Source of the DNA: Niastella populi
GTDB lineage: Bacteria > Bacteroidota > Bacteroidia > Chitinophagales > Chitinophagaceae
Length of the DNA: 64,000 nucleotides
Direction of reading: 5' to 3'
Assembly (NCBI RefSeq): GCF_002078015.1
Contig: NZ_LWBP01000056.1
Span: 124,001-188,000 of the forward strand
The translations under genes and the position numbers were made by a program. Position 1 is the first letter of the stretch, and each line of letters opens with the position of its first letter. Of this stretch, positions 54,201 through 61,573 are shown piece after piece. The notes beneath the pieces were generated by a model. It was not told the DNA's origin. It was given only the letters and a program-made list of their open reading frames with translations, and searched no databases.

Positions 54201-54247
54201 CTACATAATGATGTAGTTGCCTCAAGCCCTCCCCCAGCCTAGTTTTA
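54201..54247 (+). promoter_or_regulatory. CTACAT-N4-ATGTAG box and promoter in front of the OmpA-like gene
   Basis: CTACAT-AATG-ATGTAG (54201-54216), then TTG (54217-54219), 20 nt, TAGTTTTA (54240-54247; seven of eight positions match TAnnTTTG). Start codon at 54266. Same geometry as at 53395 and 56698: the palindrome directly abuts the TTG. Confidence 0.72.
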
Positions 54248-54265
54248 CGGAAATATTTAAACCAA

Positions 54266-55366
54266 ATGAAAAAGGTAATTACATCGGTGCTGATCTTTCT
54301 CGGCACAGTTGGTTCGCTGTTTGCCCAGTCATCAGATTTTATGCCGGGCGGCAATGTGATCTTCGAAGACAATTTCCTGCGCGACCCTGTTGGTGACTTC
54401 CCTGCGCGCTGGAGCACCAACAGCGAAGGCGCGGTGGTGGAACTGGACGGCTTTCCCGGAAAATGGCTGAAGATAAACGGCAACGTAGCCGTAAATCCGG
54501 AACTCAAAAAGAAACTCCCCGAGGATTGCACCATTGAATTTGACCTGGTGGTAAAACAGGGCTCCTGCCGGGTGCACTTTGGCGTTACGCCCATCAGCGA
54601 TGTGGCAGCCGGAAATGTTCGCTACAAAAACATCGGCGTTACATTACAGAACCTTACCGGCTATCCCGATGTGGTCGTTAACAAAGATGTAATGGATGTA
54701 AGCTCAAAACGCGATTTCAGCATGGACGGTTATATCGATCGCATTCTGCATGTAGGCATCGCCATCAATAAAACCCGCTTCCGGGTTTACCTCGATGAAA
54801 CAAAGGTTATCGATATGCCCAAGTTGCTGATACCCGAATACCGTAATAATTTCTATATAGCCGGTGGTACTTCCATCCCCGCCCCGCCGGAAGGTGTTTA
54901 TATCAGTAATGTGAGGATCGCTGCCGGTGAAGCAGATGCCCGCCGTTTACTAATTAAACAATTGCTCACAGAAGGCGCTGCTGTTACTACCGATATCAAT
55001 TTCAATCCACAAACCAATGCCCTTACCCAGGAATCGTTGCCCATGCTTGATAACCTTGGACAGGCCATGGTAGCCGATCCCAATTTGAATGTACAGATCA
55101 ATGGTATGGAGCAACAGCCGGGAGGTTATATGCCAACTGAAGGAACAGGCGATGTAACCAACAGCAGTTCAGGCGCCATTAACGAAGAAAAGGTAAAACT
55201 TAAAGTAGAAAAGATGAAAACCTACCTGGTAAACAAATTTCATGTGAACATAGACCGTATTGTAACCGGTGTCAGCACTAAAATAAAAACAAAGAGCAGT
55301 GCCCTGCAAAACAGTAAAACCGGACAAAAGATAAAAGGGTTTGTCACAGAATTCGTGAAGCTCTGA
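54266..55366 (+). CDS. Secreted OmpA-like protein with N-terminal jelly-roll domain
   Basis: 366 residues, signal peptide 1-21 (GSLFAQ). Residues about 28-215 form a LamG/concanavalin-like domain common in Bacteroidota OmpA-family proteins (VIFEDNFLRDPVGDFPARW, LPEDCTIEFDLVV). The C-terminal part (about 240-340) follows the OmpA C-terminal pattern (TTDINFNPQTNALTQESLPM, LDNLGQAMVADPNLNVQING), but the usual peptidoglycan-binding NxxLSxxRA signature is not evident and a Ser/Gly-rich insert (TGDVTNSSSGA) is present. First gene after the two-component system, with its own box-linked promoter. Confidence 0.8.
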   Translation: MKKVITSVLIFLGTVGSLFAQSSDFMPGGNVIFEDNFLRDPVGDFPARWSTNSEGAVVELDGFPGKWLKINGNVAVNPELKKKLPEDCTIEFDLVVKQGSCRVHFGVTPISDVAAGNVRYKNIGVTLQNLTGYPDVVVNKDVMDVSSKRDFSMDGYIDRILHVGIAINKTRFRVYLDETKVIDMPKLLIPEYRNNFYIAGGTSIPAPPEGVYISNVRIAAGEADARRLLIKQLLTEGAAVTTDINFNPQTNALTQESLPMLDNLGQAMVADPNLNVQINGMEQQPGGYMPTEGTGDVTNSSSGAINEEKVKLKVEKMKTYLVNKFHVNIDRIVTGVSTKIKTKSSALQNSKTGQKIKGFVTEFVKL

Positions 55367-55397
55367 CCTGCAAACGTTCAACCTGAAATTTAATTAC

Positions 55398-55856
55398 ATG
55401 AAGAACTACCTGAACATGCTATTGCTGTTATGGCTTCCCATGCAACTGAATGCAATAGCAATAAACCGTGCATCCATTGGCACCCTCAGCTTCAGGGCAA
55501 ACGGACATTTGTATACGGCCGATTCAACACATGCAAGAGGATATGCGGTACAACAAACGTCCCAGGCCTTTATCAACGGCGCCAATAACAATATGGTAAT
55601 AGGCGCAGAATGGAAAGGCGTAAAAGGCCCCGGCGTGTATTCAATCGATACACGTACAGGCAAAGCCGAATTTTCCATCGATCATACAACCTATTATGCG
55701 AGACAGGCCGGCGATTACCTTACCATAACCGTAAAAACCGCCAGGCAACGAGGCGCATTCCTGTTACTGAACGGAACCTTTGAAGGACAGTTACAGGACA
55801 GGAACGGCAACAGGATAAAAATTGAAGCAGGTGTTTTTGCAACCACCTCCCTTTAA
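55398..55856 (+). CDS. Small secreted protein, unknown
   Basis: 152 residues with a signal peptide (1-19, PMQLNAIA). The mature part is short beta strands: GTLSFRANGHLYTADSTH, NNMVIGAEWKGVKGPGVYSI, YLTITVKTARQRGAFLLLNG, TFEGQL, ending IKIEAGVFATTSL. It resembles small Bacteroidota beta-sandwich proteins but no family is certain. 31 bp downstream of the OmpA-like gene on the same strand, so probably co-transcribed, and 49 bp before the lipoprotein gene. Confidence 0.75.
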   Translation: MKNYLNMLLLLWLPMQLNAIAINRASIGTLSFRANGHLYTADSTHARGYAVQQTSQAFINGANNNMVIGAEWKGVKGPGVYSIDTRTGKAEFSIDHTTYYARQAGDYLTITVKTARQRGAFLLLNGTFEGQLQDRNGNRIKIEAGVFATTSL

Positions 55857-55905
55857 CCCTGTTCAGGCAGCACTTCCTTTATAAAACAATCAACAAAACC
55901 TACAA

Positions 55906-56682
55906 ATGAAAGATCTTCTATGGATAGCCGCATTGCTTGCGGCCTGTAATAGCACCGACCGTACTAAAAATGCCATTGCGCAGGAAAGCACAATAGCAAA
56001 GGAGAAAAAAACAGGCGGCAGTCCGGTTGCCTGCACCAACATGATCTTTTTTCAACCCGGCGCAGAGATCTATGCAAAAAGCTACAGTGCCTCGGGGAAG
56101 GTACAGGGCAGTACGCACACCAAAATAAAAGAAGTGAAAAAGGAGAATGGAATGACGGTAGCCTACGTGGAAGCCAGCGATACCAGCGACCGCAAACACA
56201 TCACCAACATGAAGTACAATTACAAGTGTGATGGTAAAAGCATTTACCTGGATCTCGCTTCCATGATGCGCTCCACCGCCCAGGACAAGGATGCTCAATT
56301 TGAAGCCTCGCTGATAGAATACCCGATCAACGTTACAGCCGGCGAAACCCTGCCCGATGCAAGCGGTACCATGGCCATCATAAAAGGCCGGAAAAAGATG
56401 ACCATGAAATACCATTACAAAGACCGAAAGGTAGAAGGCAAAGAAACAGTAACAACACCTGCCGGTACCTGGAAATGTTTAAAGATCAGTAACCGGGTTG
56501 AAATGGAAATCGACTTTCCGGGACTGGATGAAAAAGCAAAGAAGATGATGCAATCGATGACCAATCGAACGAAGACTACCGGCGTTACCTGGTTCTCCCC
56601 CGATTTCGGAATTGTTAAAATGGAATTGTACCAGAACGGAAAACTGCAGTCGAAGAACGAGGTCGTATCGGTAAAACGGTAA
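55906..56682 (+). CDS. Lipoprotein, DUF3108/TapB-like
   Basis: 258 residues. Very short lipoprotein signal with lipobox LLAAC (Cys14). The mature domain is a beta-rich fold like TapB/DUF3108 proteins: FFQPGAEIYAKSYSASGKVQ, the characteristic GKETVTTPAGTWKCLKISNR and TTGVTWFSPDFGIVKMELYQ. Lies in the gap between the small secreted protein and the cytolysin gene, 101 bp before the latter. A membrane-anchored role in folding, delivery or self-protection is possible but unproven. Confidence 0.78.
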   Translation: MKDLLWIAALLAACNSTDRTKNAIAQESTIAKEKKTGGSPVACTNMIFFQPGAEIYAKSYSASGKVQGSTHTKIKEVKKENGMTVAYVEASDTSDRKHITNMKYNYKCDGKSIYLDLASMMRSTAQDKDAQFEASLIEYPINVTAGETLPDASGTMAIIKGRKKMTMKYHYKDRKVEGKETVTTPAGTWKCLKISNRVEMEIDFPGLDEKAKKMMQSMTNRTKTTGVTWFSPDFGIVKMELYQNGKLQSKNEVVSVKR

Positions 56683-56697
56683 TGGGAAAGCAACGAC

Positions 56698-56744
56698 CTA
56701 CATGCTTGTGTAGTTGATAAAGGAGCAGATCCTTACCATCTTTG
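56698..56744 (+). promoter_or_regulatory. CTACAT-N4-(A/G)TGTAG box and promoter in front of the cytolysin gene
   Basis: CTACAT-GCTT-GTGTAG (56698-56713; one mismatch from a perfect palindrome), TTG (56714-56716), 20 nt, CATCTTTG (56737-56744; seven of eight positions match TAnnTTTG). Cytolysin start at 56784. The spacing repeats that at 54201. Confidence 0.7.
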
Positions 56745-56783
56745 ACGTGTTATAATCATTAGCCAAAAATTAAAAATGGAAAC

Positions 56784-58508
56784 ATGAAAAAATTATTCTT
56801 ACTGGTTTGCCTGATAGCGTTTTGTACGGGACTTTCGGCGCAGATAACCCCGGCAAAAAAAATCACCCCCATAAAAAAATTAACTCCCATAAAACTGAAA
56901 GGCAGTATTCCCTTTCTTATAAAAGGAAGCACAGCTATTAAGTATATAGTTCCCGCCAATGCCAGCAATCCCACCTTCAGAATGCAACGCGGCACTACCA
57001 GCGCCACAAGAAATGTTACGCGCAGCACAAGCGCAACCGCCCCTGATGCAAACGGCCGGTACTGCACTACCGCTATCGTAAGTGAAGAAAAAGGAGATTT
57101 TACCAAGATCGTACTGGGTAATCAAAACGACAAAGTATATCCCGGCGCCATCTATTACGACAACGCATTTATAGAGGGCACCTACAACGCCCCCGCCAAC
57201 CTCGAATTAAAACCGTATGACATAACCACCGATCTGTATTCGGCCGCATTTTCCGGTACTTCTATCGTAAATGTACAACCCAGTGTGGGCGGTGTAAGTG
57301 ACGGCATCGGTGAACTGATGAGAAAAGGCGGCAATGTAAAGAACGCCAGCCGCATCTCAGTTGAAGTAAAATCAATGAGCTCTTCAGAACAACTGGCTTT
57401 TGAAATTGGCGCCGGCTTTACCGGTTATGGCGCCGACCTGAACGTAGGCCTCAACTATCTGAAAGCAACCAATAAAAACGTATTCATAGCCAAGCTAACA
57501 CAGGTATATTTTTCCGTTATGCTCAACAGGGCCGACGGAAAACTGCTGGCAGCCAACAGCGCGTCATTCCCTAACCTTGTTTATGTAAACAAGGTGAACT
57601 ATGGCCGGCTGGGCTATATTTTGATCTCATCCGATTCAAGCCGGGAAGCTATACAGGCCGCACTGGACTTTACGTATAGCTCCGGCTCTGTTTCGGCGAG
57701 CGCCAATGCGCGGTTGAACTACCAGAAAACCCTTTCATCGATGGAGATAAGAGGTTTCTTTTTCGGCGGCGATGCAGCCAATACCATGACCCTTACTTCG
57801 GCAAACCAGTTGCAGTCATTTGACGATTATGTACAGAATGGTTTGCGGCTCGATCCGAACGTAGCCCCGGTTGCCATCAGCTATGAATTGAAATACCTGA
57901 ATGACAATGCCACGGCTTCAACCCGCAGCACCACCACGTATACGGAAAGAAACTGCACACCGGCAAAAGGCATTAAGATCCAACTGCATAACGTAGCGGT
58001 GGAAGACATTCATGGCGGCGACTGCAGTTATGCCTGGGGCAATGTAGGCGTTGAAGTTTGGGAAACCAATGCACAGAAATCACCTGTGAAAATGCTGTAC
58101 AGCACTACCTTGTGGAGCCACCCGTCAAATGCACCTAACCGTACGGTGATCAACTATGCCGACGTTCGCGCAGGCAATACCTTAAGACCTGAAATAAAGA
58201 ATATAGCCAACGGTACCAAAAGCATTACCATCAATCCCCTGCTGGCCAGTGAAAACCGGGTCATGCTGCGGTTCAAATGCAATATAAATACCAACCATAA
58301 AGACAATGACATTGCCGCCCTTGGTTTTCATGGTATGAACCGGGTTGAAATCGTAGACAAAATGCTGAATGAAGTATTTGCAGGATCGGATATGATTGCA
58401 GCCAGACCCAACGACTATAAGTACGGTACCTATGTAGCCGGCCGCTGGTGCTCAAACACCGACCGCGTGCATTGCTTCTATGCATTGTTCACGGTAACGA
58501 ATCAATAA
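56784..58508 (+). CDS. Cholesterol-dependent-cytolysin-like pore-forming protein
   Basis: 574 residues, signal peptide 1-20 (CTGLSAQ), then a short Pro/Lys repeat (TPAKKITPIKKLTPIK). Residues about 90-380 follow thiol-activated cytolysin domains 1-3: VYPGA (118-122), EIGAGFTGYGADLNVGLNYL (the core domain), QVYFSVMLN (240-248), VNYGRLGYILISSDSS (YGR 273-275), FFFGGDAANTM and VAISYELKYLNDN (363-375). The C-terminal 185 residues are not a classical domain 4: no ECTGLAWEWWR undecapeptide is present; at the comparable place is D413-C414-SYAW. Lectin-like targeting may be altered. Probably exported through Sec. Own box-linked promoter and own terminator. Confidence 0.85.
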   Translation: MKKLFLLVCLIAFCTGLSAQITPAKKITPIKKLTPIKLKGSIPFLIKGSTAIKYIVPANASNPTFRMQRGTTSATRNVTRSTSATAPDANGRYCTTAIVSEEKGDFTKIVLGNQNDKVYPGAIYYDNAFIEGTYNAPANLELKPYDITTDLYSAAFSGTSIVNVQPSVGGVSDGIGELMRKGGNVKNASRISVEVKSMSSSEQLAFEIGAGFTGYGADLNVGLNYLKATNKNVFIAKLTQVYFSVMLNRADGKLLAANSASFPNLVYVNKVNYGRLGYILISSDSSREAIQAALDFTYSSGSVSASANARLNYQKTLSSMEIRGFFFGGDAANTMTLTSANQLQSFDDYVQNGLRLDPNVAPVAISYELKYLNDNATASTRSTTTYTERNCTPAKGIKIQLHNVAVEDIHGGDCSYAWGNVGVEVWETNAQKSPVKMLYSTTLWSHPSNAPNRTVINYADVRAGNTLRPEIKNIANGTKSITINPLLASENRVMLRFKCNINTNHKDNDIAALGFHGMNRVEIVDKMLNEVFAGSDMIAARPNDYKYGTYVAGRWCSNTDRVHCFYALFTVTNQ

Positions 58509-58539
58509 GCCCGTTCATATGCACATACCTTATGAAGAA

Positions 58540-58571
58540 AAAAAGCTTCCCGGCCGCCCGGGAGGCTTTTG
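58540..58571 (+). terminator. Terminator after the cytolysin gene
   Basis: AAAAGCTTCCCGG (58542-58554), a short loop, CCGGGAGGCTTTT (58559-58571), one wobble pair. A-rich on one side and TTTT on the other. It lies 34 nt beyond the cytolysin stop. Confidence 0.75.
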
Positions 58572-58636
58572 AAGTTTATACGCTTCTTTTTTACGATATT
58601 CGGGCAAAGCCTGTAAAAAGGCAGAAAACTTGTCAT

Positions 58637-59551
58637 ATGAAAATGAATATGCTCAAAGCTTTATTGATTGTTTCCTTTTGTTGCAGCCAGTTATTTCCCA
58701 AAGCCCAAAGCGATGGCGCCCCCGATACCGCCATCGTTGCCGATGGGGCCACTCCCCAACTGGTAGCCCGTAACTTTAGCTTTACCGAAGGCCCGGCAAC
58801 CGACAAACAGGGCAATATTTATTTCACCGACCAGCCCAATAACAAAATATGGATCTATAAGACGGATGGCACGATAGCGCTATTTCTCGATAGCGCCGGC
58901 CGCTCGAACGGTTTGGATTTCGATAATAAAGGCAATCTTATCTCCTGTGCCGATGAGCAAATGCAGTTATGGTCAATAGACCGGAATAAAAAAGTAACCG
59001 TACTGATCAATGACCTCGAAGGGAAAAAACTGAATGGCCCCAATGATTGCTGGGTATCGCCCCGCGGCGATATTTATTTCACCGATCCTTATTACCAACG
59101 CAGTTGGTGGACAAGAACCAAACCTGAAATGGAAGCGGAAAAAGTTTATGTGCTTCGCCGTGGCAGCAAAACACCGGTACCCGTGGTGGACAGCCTCCAG
59201 CGCCCCAATGGTATTGTGGGCACTGCCGATGGAAAATTTTTATATGTTGCCGACATTAAAGGAAACAAAACATACCGGTACACGATCGGCAAAGACGGCT
59301 CGTTAAGCAATGCCCGGCTTTTTGCGCCTATTGGCTCCGATGGCATAACGCTCGATAATAAAGGCAATGTGTATCTTACCGGCAGAGGCGTTACCGTATT
59401 CAACAAGCAGGGCCAACGCATAAAAAATATTCCCATTCCCGAAAAATGGACCGCCAACGTAGCATTCGGCGGCAAACACCGGAATAAACTATTCATCACC
59501 GCCTCTGAAGGAGTATATGTACTGGATATGAAGGTGAAGGGAGTTGAGTAA
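58637..59551 (+). CDS. Secreted SMP-30/gluconolactonase-family protein
   Basis: 304 residues from ATG 58637; the frame continues upstream through the cytolysin terminator and is not likely to be translated there. Signal peptide (LKALLIVSFCCSQLFPKAQS). Six-bladed propeller with family marks: FTEGPATDKQGNIYFTDQPN, GRSNGLDFDNKGNLISCADE, LNGPNDCWVSPRGDIYFTDP, RPNGIVGTADGKFLYVAD, GSDGITLDNKGNVYLTG. The metal-binding Glu, Asn and Asp positions are visible in these repeats. Probably a periplasmic lactonase; sugar unknown. Its 3' end is 16 bp from the convergent DUF1206 gene. Confidence 0.92.
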   Translation: MKMNMLKALLIVSFCCSQLFPKAQSDGAPDTAIVADGATPQLVARNFSFTEGPATDKQGNIYFTDQPNNKIWIYKTDGTIALFLDSAGRSNGLDFDNKGNLISCADEQMQLWSIDRNKKVTVLINDLEGKKLNGPNDCWVSPRGDIYFTDPYYQRSWWTRTKPEMEAEKVYVLRRGSKTPVPVVDSLQRPNGIVGTADGKFLYVADIKGNKTYRYTIGKDGSLSNARLFAPIGSDGITLDNKGNVYLTGRGVTVFNKQGQRIKNIPIPEKWTANVAFGGKHRNKLFITASEGVYVLDMKVKGVE

Positions 59552-59567
59552 GTACGATCGTGATCGC

Positions 59568-60377
59568 TCAATCCTTATCCGTATCATACGCCACGCCCTG
59601 CGCAAACATGAACAGGCCGTAACAAATGGTGGCAACAGCTACGATAATAAAATAAACGTGCCCTATATTATCGCCGATAAAATCAAATGCTTTATCTGTG
59701 TTCACAACGTGCCGGGCGTTTTCGGTAATACCGGCCTTTACAAAGAAAAACCCGGTGATGCCGAGAATGATACCGCGGCCCGCATACCCGGCCCATGCCA
59801 GTGCATGCACTGTATAGCGGAAAAAAGCGGAAAAACGATCTATATTTACCCGCTCGCGGTATCCCCGGGTGACGCCATACCACAATTGAACAAGGGCGGT
59901 CAGCAGATAAATCAAACCAATTGTTATAACCGGCCATGGCCCCGGGCCGCTCAGTAATTTTTGCACCATGGCCCGTTCTTCCTTTGGTTGCCCATCGGAC
60001 TGAATATTGCCGGAGCCCAATAATACCCGTACAGCGGCAAATACGATCAGGATATCGGCTATAGTGCTCAATGCAATACCGCCTCTTTTAACGATGCCTT
60101 TCCAGTTTTTTCCATAATCATATGGATCGGTGACCGTTTCATAAAACCGCCATACGATATAACAAAGCGTGCCCAGCAAAATAATCCAGATCACTATTTT
60201 TCCGGCCAGATATTTGGCGAGTATGGCCATCATACTGGCTTCATCTGCCCCGCCATGCCGCAGTTTTAAAAAAGAGAGAATGGCAATTACACCAATGGCA
60301 GCATAAATGATACCGGTTGCAATACAACCGTATACAGGCAGGTAATGAATGATGGTCTTTTTTCCCGACTTCGCCAT
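59568..60377 (-). CDS. DUF1206 membrane protein
   Basis: 269 residues with six membrane helices in three pairs, as in DUF1206 proteins (YGCIATGIIYAAIGVIAILS, KIVIWIILLGTLCYIVWRFY, IALSTIADILIVFAAVRVLL, VITIGLIYLLTALVQLWYGV, AWAGYAGRGIILGITGFFFV, VYFIIVAVATICYGLFMFAQ). The GRGIILGITGFFFVKAG repeat unit is typical. Function unknown. Basic loop residues indicate inner-membrane location. Confidence 0.93.
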   Translation of the reverse strand: MAKSGKKTIIHYLPVYGCIATGIIYAAIGVIAILSFLKLRHGGADEASMMAILAKYLAGKIVIWIILLGTLCYIVWRFYETVTDPYDYGKNWKGIVKRGGIALSTIADILIVFAAVRVLLGSGNIQSDGQPKEERAMVQKLLSGPGPWPVITIGLIYLLTALVQLWYGVTRGYRERVNIDRFSAFFRYTVHALAWAGYAGRGIILGITGFFFVKAGITENARHVVNTDKAFDFIGDNIGHVYFIIVAVATICYGLFMFAQGVAYDTDKD

Positions 60378-60407
60378 ATAACTTCAATATCGAATGTGAA
60401 AATAGCT

Positions 60408-61250
60408 TTAATACTTCACCGGTTCATCATATGTAACGGCATATGCCTTGCTGTAATCTTTTACACCTGCCCGGCCCGCCACATAGCGAATGCCCTGCAT
60501 GATATGCTGCACAAAAACCGGTTCGCTGTAATCCTTAGCATCATGCCCCAGCACCGAGCACCAGGTATAGCCGCCATCGTAATCATTTACCCAAACGGCG
60601 GGATACAATTCGGCATAACCACCTGCATGTTTTTTGATCAGTGCGGTTTGCGCAGTATCGGTAATCGTCAATGAAGTCATATCAAATGCCATTACAACTT
60701 TTGGGCCGGGGTATAGTTCCCTGGCAAAGTACATTTCGTCTTCTTTGATCCAATTTTTGGGAATGCCCTGAACTGAGGAGTGTTTTGTATCGATCGTTTT
60801 TACCGTAAGCTTTTGAAATCTGGGATGCCAGGCAAAGCTGCCGCCCAGCATCATCTTGAACCATTTCCAGTTACGTTCCGTTCCCAAAACGGAGTGAATT
60901 CCCACAAACCCGCCACCGGCTTCGATATAACGCCTGAAAGCAAGCCGTTGTGTTTCGTTGTCAAACACATCATTATTGGTGCTGGGAAAGATAACCAGGT
61001 TGTATCGTTTCAGATTGCCTTCTGTCATTACAGCCGGGTTGCCCGAAGTGTCGACCAGGAACCCATATTGCCGCCCCAGTTTTTGGATACAACTTACCGC
61101 CGCCGGAATATTGGCATGCACATATCCCGGTCCATTTCTGGTATACACCAGAACGGCCAGTTTTTTCCAGTTTATCTTCTTCTGCGCAACAAGCTGAAGT
61201 GTGACGAATGTGAATAAAAAACAGGCAATCGTTTTTTTATATTTGTTCAT
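60408..61250 (-). CDS. Secreted ThuA domain protein
   Basis: 280 residues, signal peptide 1-22 (FVTLQLVAQ). ThuA/class I glutamine-amidotransferase-like fold: YNLVIFPSTNNDVFDNETQR, FRRYIEAGGGFVGIHSVLGT, WKWFKMMLGGSFAWHPRFQK, DEMYFARELYPG, and GGYTWCSVLGHDAKDYSEPV near the C-terminus. Such proteins occur next to sugar oxidoreductases and DUF1080 proteins in Bacteroidota and are linked to 3-keto-sugar or trehalose use, by association only. Downstream of nothing on its strand, so probably monocistronic or joined to DUF1206. Confidence 0.93.
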   Translation of the reverse strand: MNKYKKTIACFLFTFVTLQLVAQKKINWKKLAVLVYTRNGPGYVHANIPAAVSCIQKLGRQYGFLVDTSGNPAVMTEGNLKRYNLVIFPSTNNDVFDNETQRLAFRRYIEAGGGFVGIHSVLGTERNWKWFKMMLGGSFAWHPRFQKLTVKTIDTKHSSVQGIPKNWIKEDEMYFARELYPGPKVVMAFDMTSLTITDTAQTALIKKHAGGYAELYPAVWVNDYDGGYTWCSVLGHDAKDYSEPVFVQHIMQGIRYVAGRAGVKDYSKAYAVTYDEPVKY

Positions 61251-61573
61251 AGCCAGAAGTTCTTATGATAAAGATAATGATCTGTTGAAGATCACCGCAA
61301 ACCCGTCATTTTCATTACTTCCGGCATTCTTCACCGCGTAGCAGCCATACAATGAAAGGGAGGCAGATTATAACGCAGCCTATACGAAATATTTTCAACA
61401 TATTAAACTCTGATTAGCTGAAATACAAATTAAAATCTGACAATAGTTGTTCATTTTACACGTTTATACTTATCCTTTGATGAAGAACCAGCGGGGAAAG
61501 GCCATACTACACCAATAAGACCAGATAAATACATTTTTCCTATATAAAAATTCACCTTAAACGTCCTTACTCT
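61251..61573. other. Divergent intergenic region
   Basis: No gene or repeat recognised. It must hold the promoters of ThuA (minus) and the metallopeptidase (plus). TTGTTCATTTTACACG followed by TATCCTTTG near 61453-61482 resembles the TTG...TAnnTTTG promoter but the spacing inside the second box is off by one. Confidence 0.4.

Noticed and set aside
58020-58060. Classical CDC undecapeptide at DCSYAW
   Set aside because: Only Cys, Ala and Trp positions are comparable; the three-Trp signature is missing, so it cannot be called an undecapeptide.
58448-58636. N-terminal extension of the SMP-30 protein
   Set aside because: It would overlap the cytolysin gene and its terminator and destroy the signal peptide.
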